Source of the DNA: Deltaproteobacteria bacterium
Lineage (GTDB): Bacteria; Desulfobacterota; Syntrophia; Syntrophales; JACQWR01
Assembly: GCA_026388415.1 (NCBI GenBank)
Contig: JAPLJV010000039.1
Location: forward strand, 1-49,009
Length of the DNA stretch: 49,009 nt
Direction of reading: 5' to 3'
The notes under the pieces were generated by a model that saw only the letters and a list, made by a program, of their open reading frames with translations, was not told the DNA's origin and made no database searches. A program made the position numbers and the translations under genes. Numbering within the stretch: position 1 is the first letter of the stretch; each line of letters begins with the position of its first letter. Positions 34,075-43,300 of the stretch are shown piece by piece.

Positions 34075-34181
34075 GTCATACCGGCGGAGGCCGGTATCCA
34101 GTATTTTCGTAACGCATTGAAATTTCTGGATTCCGGTGTTTCCCCGTCAAGCAAGGACCAAACAGAGCACCGGAATGACGA
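34075..34181. repeat. Two-hairpin dispersed repeat, copy 2 (long second loop)
   Basis: ATACCGGC...GCCGGTAT is followed by ATTCCGGTG and CACCGGAAT separated by a loop of about 30 bases instead of six, then GACGA. It lies between purD and purH. Confidence 0.8.
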
Positions 34182-34202
34182 TTTTTGGGGCTCGTTTTTA
34201 GT

Positions 34203-34282
34203 CCCCCTTTGTAAAAGGGGGATTTAGGGGGATTTCCAATATTCGGTAAAATCTCCCCCGCCCCCTCTTTGATAAAGAGGGG
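34203..34282. repeat. C-rich hairpin repeats upstream of purH
   Basis: CCCCCTTT-GTA-AAAGGGGG at 34203-34221 and CCCCTCTTT-GAT-AAAGAGGGG at 34262-34282, the latter ending only 25 bases before the purH start. A hairpin this close to the start could affect translation or mark an upstream transcript end. Confidence 0.8.
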
Positions 34283-34307
34283 AGAATTTTCCGAAGAAAG
34301 GCTGAGT

Positions 34308-35873
34308 ATGAAACTAAATGAGATCAAAAGGGCGCTCGTCAGCGTCACCGACAAAACAGGCCTCCTGGAATTTGCCCGGGGATTGAGCGGATTCGGGGTG
34401 GAAATCCTGTCCACGGGAGGGACGGCGGCCCTGCTCCGAAAAAACGGCGTGTCCGTGACGGAGGTATCCGACTATACGGGATTTCCGGAGATGATGGACG
34501 GCCGCCTGAAGACGCTGCACCCGAAGATTCACGGCGGACTGCTGGCGATCCGGACCCAGGAAGCTCACATGGCGTCCGCTGAAAAAGAGCAGATCAAGAT
34601 GATAGACATGGTGGTCGTCAACCTCTACCGCTTCGAGGACACGGTGGCGCGGGAAAACTGTTCCCTGGAGGAGGCCGTGGAGAATATTGATATCGGCGGC
34701 CCGACGATGCTGCGGGCAGGGGCCAAAAATCATCACTTCGTCACCGTCGTCACCGATCCCGCCGACTATCCGCGCATCCTGGCGGAGATGCAGGAGCGGG
34801 GCGGCAAAGTATCGGCCGCGACCAACTTCGCGCTCGCCGTCAAGACCTTCCAGCTCACGGCCAGGTATGACGGCGCCATCTCCAATTATCTGGGCACGAT
34901 CAGCCCCGACGCCCCTGCCAGGACTTTTCCGGACACCTTCACCGTGCAGTTCGCCAAGGCCCAGGACCTGCGCTATGGCGAAAATCCGCACCAGCGGGCC
35001 GCCTTCTACAAAGAGACCGACCCTGACCTCTCCTCCCTGGCGAACGCCCGGCAGCTCCAGGGGAAGGAACTTTCCTACAACAATATCATGGACGGCGATG
35101 CGGCCTGGCAGATGGTTCTGGATTTCACGCTGCCCACCGCCGTGATCATCAAACATGCCAACCCCTGCGGCGCCGCGACGGCCGACGATATTACCGCCGC
35201 CTACCTCAAGGCGCTGCAAACCGACCCGGTCTCGGCCTTTGGCGGCATTGTGGCCCTGAATCGGACGGTGGATGGAAAGACGGCGGCCGAAGTCAGCAAA
35301 CTCTTCCTGGAAATCCTCATCGCCCCGGCCTTCGACGCCGAGGCTATCAAAATACTGAGCGAGAAGAAGAACCTGCGCGTCCTTTCGATTCCTTCCACAT
35401 GCACCAAAAGGGCAGCCGGGTTCGACTTCCGGCGCGTCGCGGGCGGGCTACTCATTCAGGATTGGAACCGGGAGGATTTTTTGATTACTCAGACGCATGT
35501 GGTCACCAAAAGGACTCCCACCGAAGCCGAATATCAGGGGCTGGATTTTGCCTGGCGCCTGGTGAAACACGTAAAGTCCAATGCCATCATCTATACGACG
35601 AAAGACCAGTTAGTGGGCGTCGGCGCCGGCCAGATGAGCCGCGTGGATTCGGTAAAGATCGCCCGCATGAAGGCGAACCTGCCTACGCAGGGATGCGTGC
35701 TGGCCTCCGACGCCTTTTTCCCGTTTCGCGACGGTCTGGACATGGCCGCCGAGGCCGGCATCACGGCCGTAGTCCAGCCCGGTGAATCGCTCCGGGACGC
35801 CGAAGTAATCAAGGCGGCCGACGAACACGGCATGGCCATGATCTTTACGGGAAAGCGACATTTTAAACATTAA
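34308..35873 (+). CDS. purH: Bifunctional AICAR transformylase / IMP cyclohydrolase
   Basis: From the ATG at 34308 (AAAGG upstream) the protein has 521 residues, the usual PurH length. The N-terminal IMP cyclohydrolase domain has [49 protein letters not shown] and [17 protein letters not shown]. The C-terminal transformylase has [26 protein letters not shown] with the catalytic Lys-His, and [12 protein letters not shown]. It carries out the last two steps to IMP. A start at 34269 would lie inside a repeat hairpin and lacks family support. Confidence 0.96.
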   Translation: MKLNEIKRALVSVTDKTGLLEFARGLSGFGVEILSTGGTAALLRKNGVSVTEVSDYTGFPEMMDGRLKTLHPKIHGGLLAIRTQEAHMASAEKEQIKMIDMVVVNLYRFEDTVARENCSLEEAVENIDIGGPTMLRAGAKNHHFVTVVTDPADYPRILAEMQERGGKVSAATNFALAVKTFQLTARYDGAISNYLGTISPDAPARTFPDTFTVQFAKAQDLRYGENPHQRAAFYKETDPDLSSLANARQLQGKELSYNNIMDGDAAWQMVLDFTLPTAVIIKHANPCGAATADDITAAYLKALQTDPVSAFGGIVALNRTVDGKTAAEVSKLFLEILIAPAFDAEAIKILSEKKNLRVLSIPSTCTKRAAGFDFRRVAGGLLIQDWNREDFLITQTHVVTKRTPTEAEYQGLDFAWRLVKHVKSNAIIYTTKDQLVGVGAGQMSRVDSVKIARMKANLPTQGCVLASDAFFPFRDGLDMAAEAGITAVVQPGESLRDAEVIKAADEHGMAMIFTGKRHFKH

Positions 35874-35887
35874 GAACGCTTTTTAGT

Positions 35888-35906
35888 CCCCCTTTAGAAA
35901 AGGGGG
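35888..35906. repeat. C-rich hairpin repeat after purH
   Basis: CCCCCTTT-AGA-AAAGGGGG, 14 bases after the purH stop. It could act as a transcription terminator, although the T-run after it is absent. Confidence 0.75.
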
Positions 35907-35972
35907 ACTTGCTGAAGAGGGGAGAAGTTGTGCTTAAGGCAATGACAAAGCAGGATGAGCGGAATTATAGAT

Positions 35973-36002
35973 ACCGCTCACGGTGAGCTTGTCGAACCAT
36001 GA
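35973..36002. repeat. Short dispersed repeat (ACCGCTCACGGTGAGC...)
   Basis: A 30-base sequence including GCTCACGGTGAGC, an internal palindrome, followed by TTGTCGAACCATGA. I recognise it as a widespread intergenic repeat core in several proteobacterial genomes. It ends 20 bases before purE. Confidence 0.55.
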
Positions 36003-36022
36003 TGAAATAACCGGAGAGGAAT

Positions 36023-36553
36023 ATGAAACCAAAAGTTACACCCGTAGTCAGCGTCGTTATGGGCAGTGATTCCGACCTGCACATCATGCAGGAAGCCATT
36101 AATATCCTTGACGCTTTCGGCATACCCAACGAATTATACCTTACCTCCGCCCACCGGGCGCCAGAGCGGACTACGGCCTATGCGGGCGGCGCGGCGGCAC
36201 GGGGCGTCAGGATCATCATTGCCGGGGCCGGGGCGGCTGCTCACCTGGCCGGCGTTATCGCCTCGCAGACCACCCTGCCCGTGATCGGCGTGCCCATTGA
36301 CGCAACCTCTCTCCGAGGCCTCGACGCCCTGCTTTCCACCCTGCAGATGCCGGGCGGGATACCGGTCGCGACCATGGCCATCGGCAAGCCGGGAGCAATG
36401 AATGCCGCCCTGATGGCGGTGCGCATCCTGGCGCTGACGGACAAAACCTTGGGCAAAAAACTGGACGCCTACGTGGAAAACATGGCTGGCGAGGTCGAAA
36501 AAAAGGGGAAAGCGATTAGCCCCCATGCCCGAGGCGGGCACGACGAAGGGTGA
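36023..36553 (+). CDS. purE: N5-carboxyaminoimidazole ribonucleotide mutase (class I PurE)
   Basis: A 176-residue PurE with [14 protein letters not shown] near residue 12, [11 protein letters not shown] with the catalytic His near 49, [18 protein letters not shown], and [20 protein letters not shown]. The SAHRAPERT and LPVIGVPI stretches fit class I, which takes N5-CAIR from PurK. No purK gene is in the window. The ATG is preceded by CGGAGAGGAAT. The last dozen residues come from a small GCCCG/CGGGC palindrome and are probably not conserved. Confidence 0.95.
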   Translation: MKPKVTPVVSVVMGSDSDLHIMQEAINILDAFGIPNELYLTSAHRAPERTTAYAGGAAARGVRIIIAGAGAAAHLAGVIASQTTLPVIGVPIDATSLRGLDALLSTLQMPGGIPVATMAIGKPGAMNAALMAVRILALTDKTLGKKLDAYVENMAGEVEKKGKAISPHARGGHDEG

Positions 36554-36564
36554 AAATACCATCT

Positions 36565-36631
36565 GTCATTCCGGACCAGATCCGGAATCCAGGTGTAAAG
36601 GACTGGATACCGGCCTACGCCGGTATGACGA
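36565..36631. repeat. Two-hairpin dispersed repeat, copy 3 (inverted)
   Basis: The same element in reverse orientation: ATTCCGG..CCGGAAT comes first, then ATACCGGC..GCCGGTAT. It lies between purE and the Sua5/YrdC gene, 25 bases before the latter. Confidence 0.8.
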
Positions 36632-36656
36632 TCTATTTTCGTATAAACGGGAGGCC

Positions 36657-37304
36657 ATGAAGCCGGAAATTTTCAAAATAGACGCCGATAATCCTGATCC
36701 GGCGCTCATCGCCAAGGCGGTAACCATCCTGAAAAATGGCGGAGTCATCGCCTTTCCCACGGAGACGTTCTACGGGTTGGGGGCGCACGCCGGCAATGCC
36801 GCGGCAGTGGAAAGGATATTCGCCATCAAGGGCAGGTCTTTCAGCAATCCCGTCTCTCTCATTATCGGTAATGACGAAAACCTGGCGGAACTCGTCCAGG
36901 AGGTGCCCCCGACAGCGAAAATATTAATGCAAGCCTTCTGGCCCGGCGCGCTAACCTTGGTCTTTCACGCCTCTGCCCGCATCAACCCCCGTCTTACGGC
37001 GGGTACGGGCAAGATCGGCATCCGTGTTTCCAGCCACCCGATAGCCGCCGCCCTCGCCAAAACCCTGGTATTTCCGATTACGGCAACGAGCGCCAACCTG
37101 TCCGGCGCCGCGGAATGTTCCACCGCCGCAGAAGTGATGGATCGCCTCGGAGAAAAAATCGCCGCCCTGATTGACGGAGGTCGCAACCAGGGAGGCGCCG
37201 GTTCCACGGTCCTGGATATGACCACGGACCCACCGGCGATACTACGGGAAGGCATCATTCCGGCCTCTATGATCTATGCCGTGATCGGAAAACAGAGTTA
37301 TTGA
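36657..37304 (+). CDS. L-threonylcarbamoyladenylate synthase (Sua5/YciO/YrdC family)
   Basis: A 215-residue protein with KNGGVIAFPTETFYGLGAHA near residue 24, the KGRSFSNPVSLIIG substrate motif near 55, FWPGALTLVFHA and PITATSANLSGA. The family makes threonylcarbamoyl-AMP from Thr, bicarbonate and ATP for the tRNA t6A modification. The length is that of a TsaC/YrdC domain with a short extension, without the Sua5 C-terminal domain. I chose the ATG at 36657; the GGGAGG before it is only two bases away, an unusually short spacing, but sequence further upstream is repeat-derived and not family-like. YciO paralogues of unknown role remain an alternative. Confidence 0.88.
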   Translation: MKPEIFKIDADNPDPALIAKAVTILKNGGVIAFPTETFYGLGAHAGNAAAVERIFAIKGRSFSNPVSLIIGNDENLAELVQEVPPTAKILMQAFWPGALTLVFHASARINPRLTAGTGKIGIRVSSHPIAAALAKTLVFPITATSANLSGAAECSTAAEVMDRLGEKIAALIDGGRNQGGAGSTVLDMTTDPPAILREGIIPASMIYAVIGKQSY

Positions 37305-37337
37305 ATACTTCGCACTTTGGCGACCTCTTCAAAAGTC

Positions 37338-37417
37338 GTCATACCGGAGAAAGCCGGTATCCAGTTCTTTTGTAACGTGTTGAAATTTCTGGATTCCGAT
37401 TTTCATCGGAATGACGA
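37338..37417. repeat. Two-hairpin dispersed repeat, copy 4
   Basis: ATACCGG-AGAAAG-CCGGTAT followed by ATTCCGAT-TTTC-ATCGGAAT and GACGA. Compensating base changes (CCGAT/ATCGG in place of CCGGT/ACCGG) keep the second stem paired, which points to selection on the hairpin or to turnover as a folded unit. Confidence 0.85.
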
Positions 37418-37428
37418 TTCTCTTTGCC

Positions 37429-37489
37429 GGTTCAGGCTTGCAGCCTGAACCTTTTGTTAATGTTTTGGTTCAATCTGCAAGATTGAACC
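37429..37489. repeat. Two tandem GGTTCA...TGAACC palindromes
   Basis: GGTTCAGGCT-TGC-AGCCTGAACC (37429-37451) and GGTTCAATCT-GCA-AGATTGAACC (37467-37489) share the outer six base pairs but differ in the inner four. The second is repeated exactly at 48962-48984, again after TTAATGTT. Confidence 0.85.
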
Positions 37490-37523
37490 AGCCCAGGTGC
37501 CAAAAAATCCCCTCCCCCCCGGC

Positions 37524-37592
37524 GGGGGAGGGTTAGGGGGGGGGAGGTTATCATGAAATCAGCACATTGCAGCTTCACCCGCCCCCTAACCC
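37524..37592. repeat. G-run tract and 11-bp inverted repeat upstream of ompH
   Basis: 37524-37547 contains G runs of 5, 3 and 9 bases separated by A and TTA, enough for a G-quadruplex on the plus strand. Part of it (37530-37540, GGGTTAGGGGG) is an exact reverse complement of 37582-37592, so a hairpin is an alternative. It lies 52-120 bases before the chaperone gene. Confidence 0.6.
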
Positions 37593-37643
37593 CCGCCCGT
37601 CAAGGGTGGGGAAAATGATTTTTCATATTAAACAGGAGGTTAC

Positions 37644-38186
37644 ATGAAAAAAATATCAGTATGGACAATCGCACTAATGGGGTTCGTCATCGCTTTGCCT
37701 GCTTTGGCAGCGCCCAAGGAGACAGCGACCAAAAAAGACATGACCATCAAGCTGGGTATCATTGATACGGCGAGGATCATGAGGGAATCGAAAGCCGCGA
37801 AGAACGCGCAGGCAATTTTTCTTAAAGACCTGGAGGCCAAGCGCGGCACACTCGCGGCCAAGGATAAAGAAGTCCGGCTGCTGGAAGAGGAGTTGAAAAA
37901 CCCGGACACGAAACTGTCGGCCGAAGAAAGAAACAGCAAAAACGATCAACTGGTGAAAGAAGCTCGCGAATTAAGCCGGTTGAAAAGCGATCTGGAAGAG
38001 GAATTAAAGAAAAAGGACGTGGCGCTGACGCAAAAACTGATTGGAGAACTCCGCGGGATAGTGAACGCCTTTTCCAGGAATGAAAACTATACCCTGATCC
38101 TGGAGAAGAGCGGTGTCGTAGCGTCCGATAATGCCATAGATATAACGGACAAAATCATTCAACTCTATGACGGACAGAAAAGATAA
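37644..38186 (+). CDS. OmpH/Skp-family periplasmic chaperone
   Basis: The ATG follows AACAGGAGGTTAC, giving 180 residues. Residues 1-22 are a signal peptide ending ALA-A. IKLGIIDTARIMRESKAAKNAQ is the typical Skp start after export, then residues about 60-135 form the long charged coiled-coil arms (KDLEAKRGTLAAKDKEVRLLEEELK...), and NYTLILEKSGVVASDNAIDITDKII is the C-terminal beta/helix part. Skp holds unfolded outer-membrane proteins in the periplasm. Its place right before the TpsB transporter and giant TpsA suggests it helps insertion of that barrel, or more general outer-membrane assembly. Confidence 0.9.
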   Translation: MKKISVWTIALMGFVIALPALAAPKETATKKDMTIKLGIIDTARIMRESKAAKNAQAIFLKDLEAKRGTLAAKDKEVRLLEEELKNPDTKLSAEERNSKNDQLVKEARELSRLKSDLEEELKKKDVALTQKLIGELRGIVNAFSRNENYTLILEKSGVVASDNAIDITDKIIQLYDGQKR

Positions 38187-38194
38187 AGTTGATC

Positions 38195-38261
38195 GTCATA
38201 CCGGCGTAGGCCGGTATCCAGTACCTTACTGCCTGGATTCCGGATCGGGTCCGGAATGACA
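38195..38261. repeat. Two-hairpin dispersed repeat, copy 5
   Basis: ATACCGGC-GTAG-GCCGGTAT, then ATTCCGGA-TCGGG-TCCGGAAT and GACAGA, nine bases after the ompH stop. The second stem again differs in sequence from the other copies but stays paired. Confidence 0.8.
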
Positions 38262-38370
38262 GATGGGATTTTTATGTTTCGTTATTCGGAAAATTTCCGC
38301 TTGACTTGCAGGGGGGACTTTAGATAGGATGCAACCCTGCTGAACAATATCGGCAGTCTGTAGTCTGTAG

Positions 38371-38396
38371 GGTGCGTTAGCAAAGCGTAACGCACC
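38371..38396. repeat. Inverted repeat GGTGCGTTA...TAACGCACC upstream of tpsB
   Basis: Nine-base arms 38371-38379 and 38388-38396 around an eight-base loop, preceded by a tandem AGTCTGT. Such GCGTTA/TAACGC elements are common intergenic repeats in other proteobacteria. It lies 85 bases before tpsB. Confidence 0.7.
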
Positions 38397-38480
38397 GAAA
38401 ATGCGGTTATCAAGGCGGGTTACGCTGCACTGATCTGCCCCACATTATTGAACCAGAGCCTCTTACTAAAGTGAGCCCCT

Positions 38481-40109
38481 ATGAGAAAACGATCCCTGCC
38501 ATCAATTTTATGTTTATGCGCTTTGTTAATATTTACAGCTTTCACCGCTTTTGCCGCCCCGGAGACGCCGCCCGGAGAGAAGCCCGACGGCATCCCCCGT
38601 TTTGATATCAAGAGTTACCAGGTGGATGGCAATACGCTTCTGGCCGCTGAAAACCTTGATTTGATCCTGGCGCCCTTTACCGGAACGGGCAGAGATTTCG
38701 GCACTGTGCAGGAAGCCTTGGATGCGCTGGAAAAGGCCTACCGCGACGAAGGCTTTTCCATGGTCTCGGTGGCGCTGCCGGAACAGGGATTAGCCGGCGG
38801 TGTCGTGCGACTGAAGGTCAACGAAAACCGCCTGGGGAAAATCGCCATAGAGGGAAACCGCTATTTTGATCAGGTCAACATTCGCCGGAGCCTGCCGGGG
38901 CTGAACCAGGGGCAGACCCCCAATCTCGATGCCGTCTCCCGCAGTCTCAGGATTGCCAATGAAAACCCTGCCAAAAAGGTCAATCTGCAATTACAAAACA
39001 GCGACAAGGCAAATGAAATTGACGCCAATATCGCCGTTAAAGACGATTCACCCTGGAAAATAGGCTTCACGGCCGATAACACAGGCGACAGGCAGACAGG
39101 CAATTCCCGCCTGGGTGTCCTCCTGCAGCACGCCAACCTATTCAACCGGGATCATCTCCTGACGTTACAAAATATCTGGTCTCCCGAGAAGGCGGACCAG
39201 GTCAGCATTTTCAGCCTTGGCTATCGGATCCCTTTATATTCGCCGGGGGCATCCATAGACGTGATCGGCGCTTATTCCAATGTGAATTCCGGCGCCATCA
39301 CCGCCGCCACCTCGACCATGAACGTCAGCGGTAAAGGTACAATCCTGGGGCTACGTTACAACCAGAATCTCACGCGGATCGGAAGCTACGAGCATAAGCT
39401 GACTCTGGCCCTGGATTATCGCGCTTATGAAAACAATGTGGATTTATCGGGGATACCGTGGGGCTATAATGTCACGGTCCATCCCGTCAGCCTGACCTAC
39501 GCCGGGACGTTTACTACGGATAAAATCAATGCCGGCTTTTATCTGACGGATTCGCAGAATCTGCAGGGCAATTGGGATAACCGGGACACCAACGCGGATA
39601 TTGAAAATGCTCGTAAAAGCGTCGGCGCTCCGCGGGCTTATAATATTTTCCGTTACGGGGCGAATCTGTCCTTAGCCTTGGGTGCGGACTGGCAGGCGCG
39701 GGCGCTCGTTAACGGGCAATATACCGAAGACCCACTGGTGCCGGGTGAATGGTATGGGATCGGCGGCGCCAACACTGTCCGGGGTTTTTCGGAGCGGGCG
39801 TTTTCCAAAGATCGGGGATATTCAGGGAGTTTTGAGATATATACCCCCGACCTTAGCAAACCGTTGGGCGTGAAGGCCTTTCAATCCCGTTTACTGATGT
39901 TTTACGACCGGGGTTATGTTTCCCAAATAGACCCTTTGCCTGGCGATATTGTCAGTTATGAAATTGCCAGCTTTGGTCCCGGCCTGCGCATCACCGATGG
40001 CAAAAACTTATCCATCTCGGCCGATTGCGGCTTCGTGCTCGATCCGCCGGATGAAAGCACCACCCGCTGGAGCAGTGCCTGGCATTTGACGGCCAGTGTA
40101 ATGTTTTAA
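38481..40109 (+). CDS. Two-partner secretion outer-membrane transporter (TpsB, ShlB/FhaC/HecB family)
   Basis: A 542-residue protein with a signal peptide (residues 1-25, ending AFAAP). POTRA 1 lies at about 40-115 (FDIKSYQVDGNTLL...LPEQGLAGGVVRLKVNE) and POTRA 2 at about 117-185 (LGKIAIEGNRYFDQVNIRRSLPGL). The rest is a 16-strand beta barrel ending in the C-terminal aromatic signature HLTASVMF. The Omp85-superfamily motif VRGF is at TVRGFSERAFSKDRGY. It recognises the TPS domain of the TpsA exoprotein and carries it through the outer membrane. The tpsA gene follows after 222 bases of hairpin repeats. No N-terminal plug helix is evident between the signal peptide and POTRA 1. Confidence 0.94.
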   Translation: MRKRSLPSILCLCALLIFTAFTAFAAPETPPGEKPDGIPRFDIKSYQVDGNTLLAAENLDLILAPFTGTGRDFGTVQEALDALEKAYRDEGFSMVSVALPEQGLAGGVVRLKVNENRLGKIAIEGNRYFDQVNIRRSLPGLNQGQTPNLDAVSRSLRIANENPAKKVNLQLQNSDKANEIDANIAVKDDSPWKIGFTADNTGDRQTGNSRLGVLLQHANLFNRDHLLTLQNIWSPEKADQVSIFSLGYRIPLYSPGASIDVIGAYSNVNSGAITAATSTMNVSGKGTILGLRYNQNLTRIGSYEHKLTLALDYRAYENNVDLSGIPWGYNVTVHPVSLTYAGTFTTDKINAGFYLTDSQNLQGNWDNRDTNADIENARKSVGAPRAYNIFRYGANLSLALGADWQARALVNGQYTEDPLVPGEWYGIGGANTVRGFSERAFSKDRGYSGSFEIYTPDLSKPLGVKAFQSRLLMFYDRGYVSQIDPLPGDIVSYEIASFGPGLRITDGKNLSISADCGFVLDPPDESTTRWSSAWHLTASVMF

Positions 40110-40132
40110 GGATTAATGAAAATCTCCCCTAA

Positions 40133-40217
40133 CCCCTCTTTGCCAAAGAGGGGAATAATATAGTCCCCCTTCAGAAAAGGGGAGAGGCTACATAATTTCC
40201 CCCTTTAGAAAAGGGGG
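40133..40217. repeat. C-rich hairpin repeats between tpsB and tpsA
   Basis: CCCCTCTTTG-CC-AAAGAGGGG (40133-40153), CCCCCTT-CAGA-AAAGGGG (40164-40182) and CCCCCTTT-AGA-AAAGGGGG (40199-40217). They may reduce read-through from tpsB into tpsA or be neutral insertions. Confidence 0.8.
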
Positions 40218-40331
40218 AGTAAGGGGGATTTGATGCATTTTCAAGTGCAACCATGGATGCCCGACTTAAGCATCCGGGCATGACAAAGGTTTTGCAATGA
40301 GCATAATTGAGTAATACCGAAGGAGCTGGAT

Positions 40332-43300
40332 ATGAACACAAATCCGTGCAGAAAAAAGAGGCTTTTCATGATCGCCCACAAAATCGTTTCTATCATCACC
40401 CTGATTTTCTTCAGCGCGGGCACTGTCTTCGCCTTACCGACCGGGCAGCAGGTGGTAAACGGCCAGGCCAGCTTCATCACCCAGAGCAACAACCTCACGG
40501 TCACCAACAGCCCCAATGCAATCATCAACTGGCAGGGCTTTTCGATCAATAACAATGAAGCCGTCCGCTTTATGCAACAATCCAGCGCCAGCTCCGTCCT
40601 GAATCGCGTCACCGGCCAGGACCCCTCCCGGATTCTCGGCCTGCTGCAATCCAACGGCAAGGTTTTTCTCATCAACCCCAACGGCATCCTCTTCGGTCAA
40701 GGCGCCCGGATTGACGTAAACGGCCTCTTCGCCTCAACGCTTGCCATCAGCAATCAGGATTTCTTAGCGGGTAAGTTCAACTTTTCCGCTGGAGCTATCG
40801 CCGGATCAATCCAGAACCAGGGTACCATCACGACACCCGCAGGCGGCAAGGTGTACCTGATCGCCCCGGATATCGAAAACAGCGGGATTATCAATACCCC
40901 GCAGGGCGAAGTGCTCCTCGCAGCAGGCCATAGCGTCCAGTTGATAGATTCCCTCAACCCCGACATCGCAGTCGTCGTGAGCGCGCCTACGAACAAGGCA
41001 GTAAACCTCGGCCAGATCGTCGCCCAAAGCGGCAAGGTGGGGATTTACGGTGGGCTCATATTGCAGAAGGGTATTGTCAATGCCGACAGCGCGGTAGTCG
41101 GAGAGGACGGAAAGATATTCTTAAAGGCGACGAAAGACGTAACACTTGATGCCGGCGGCACAACCAGCGCCAACGGCCCTCAGGGCGGGCAGATAAAAAT
41201 TCAGAGCCAATCGGGAACGACGCTGGTATCCGGCACAGTCACCGCCACCGCCAATGACGGCAAAGGCGGGAATATCCAGATCCTCGGCTACCATGTCGGA
41301 TTGATTGATAGCGCCCGGGTAGATTCCTCCGGCAGAACCGGCGGTGGAACCGTGCTCATCGGCGGCGATTATCAGGGTAAAAACCCTGCCGTCCAGAACG
41401 CCGCGGCGACCTATCTCGGCATGGATGCCGTAATCAAGGCCGATGCGACGGAGACCGGCGACGGCGGCAAGGTCATCGTCTGGGCAGATAATACCGCCCG
41501 GGCCTATGGAAACATCAGTGCCAGGGGAGGTTTGCTGTCAGGGGACGGCGGTTTTATCGAGGTATCGGGGAAGCAATACCTTGATTATCAGGGGGTGGCC
41601 GATCTTCGGGCGCCAAGGGGGAAAGCAGGCACGCTGCTGCTTGACCCGACGGACATCTATATTGACGAAACACAGCCGGAAAGCGGCCTATCTCATAACG
41701 GCGCTACCCCTCCTCCATATTTTTATGACTCTACCGTTAGCGGGGCCAGTACCTCGTATATTAAACCCTCCACGATCGTTGGCAACTTGGGCATCGGCAA
41801 TGTAACGATTACGACGGCAGGTGGAACAGTGACGCCGCCAAATGGTGGTGACATTACCGTATCAAGTCCGATAACTTGGAACGCCAACAAGCTGACCCTC
41901 ACCGCGGTCAATGACATCAATATCAACGCTGTGATGACCGCCAAAGACACGGCCAGCCTCGATCTTCAACCAGGCAGCAGCAAGGTCAATATCGGCTTCA
42001 ACCCTGACGGCTCTTTCAAGGGACGGGTTGATTTCTTCCAAGCTGATGGCATTACGCCACATTCTGGCATCGGTTTTCTCACCATCAACGGTACTGGCTA
42101 CACCGTCATCAACAGCTTGGGCGCGGCGGCGGATGCGACGACAGCACCGGGCACGGCCACTTTGCAAGGTATGGCGGCGGCGGCTAATCCATCCGGCCAC
42201 TATGCCCTCGGCAGCAACATTGACGCCATAGCGACATCAACCTGGAATTCCAACGGCAGCGGATATTACGGCTTCATGCCTGTCGGCGACAGTGGTTATC
42301 CCTTCGACGGCACTTTTGACGGGCTTGGCCACACGATCACCGGCCTCTATATCAATCGCCCCTTAACTGACAATGTGGGTCTTTTCGGATACCACAGAGC
42401 TGCCGTGACTATTCGGAATGTCGGGCTGGTAAACGTGAATATTACCGGCCAAGACAACATCGGCGGCTTGGTGGGTTATAATGATAATGGAAGCATCGCC
42501 AATTCCTACAGCACGGGTACGGTGAGCGGCGCCTACTATGTCGGCGGCTTGGTGGGTTATAATGATAATGGAAGCATCAATAATTCCTACAGCACTGGCA
42601 ATATAACCGGCAGCTTTGCCGTTGCCGGCGGGTTGGTAGGCTACAATGACTATGGCACCATTACCAATTCCCACAGTGCTGGTGAAGTAACTGGCAGTTA
42701 TGATGTCGGTGGACTGGTGGGGTACAACGCTGGTTCCATTAGCAATTCTTACAGCACTGTGAATGTAAGTGGTATGGGTACAGGCGAAGATTATGTCGGC
42801 GGCCTCGCAGGCGCAAGCGAGGGCAGTATCAGTAATTCCAACAGCGGCGGCAACGTAAGCAGCACGGGTTATTATGTCGGCGGCCTTGTGGGAAAGATTT
42901 ATTCAGGAAGCAGCATCAGCAATTCTTACAGCACGGGGGCGGTAACAAGCACCGGCAGTTCCTACACCTACAGCACGGAAGGGGGGGGGCTGGTTACCGT
43001 AATCGGCAGTTATGGCGGTGGCCTAGTGGGATCTAATGATTATGGCACCATCAGCAATTCTTACAGCACAGGTGCGGTAACCGGGGTCTCCTATGTCGGC
43101 GGTCTGGTAGGGTATAATGCTTCCGGCTCCTCCATCAGCGATTCTTACAACGAGGGGACAGTAACGGGAACCGGCGATTATGCCGGCGGCCTAGTGGGGT
43201 ATAGTTATGGCAACATCAGCAATTCCTATAACACGGGAGCGGTAAATGGCAGCACTAATGTCGGCGGCCTGGTGGGGTATAATGATGGCACCATCAGCAA

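Noticed and set aside
36525-36656. N-terminal extension of the Sua5/YrdC protein
   Set aside because: The extra residues are the translation of the inverted two-hairpin repeat and are not part of the protein family.
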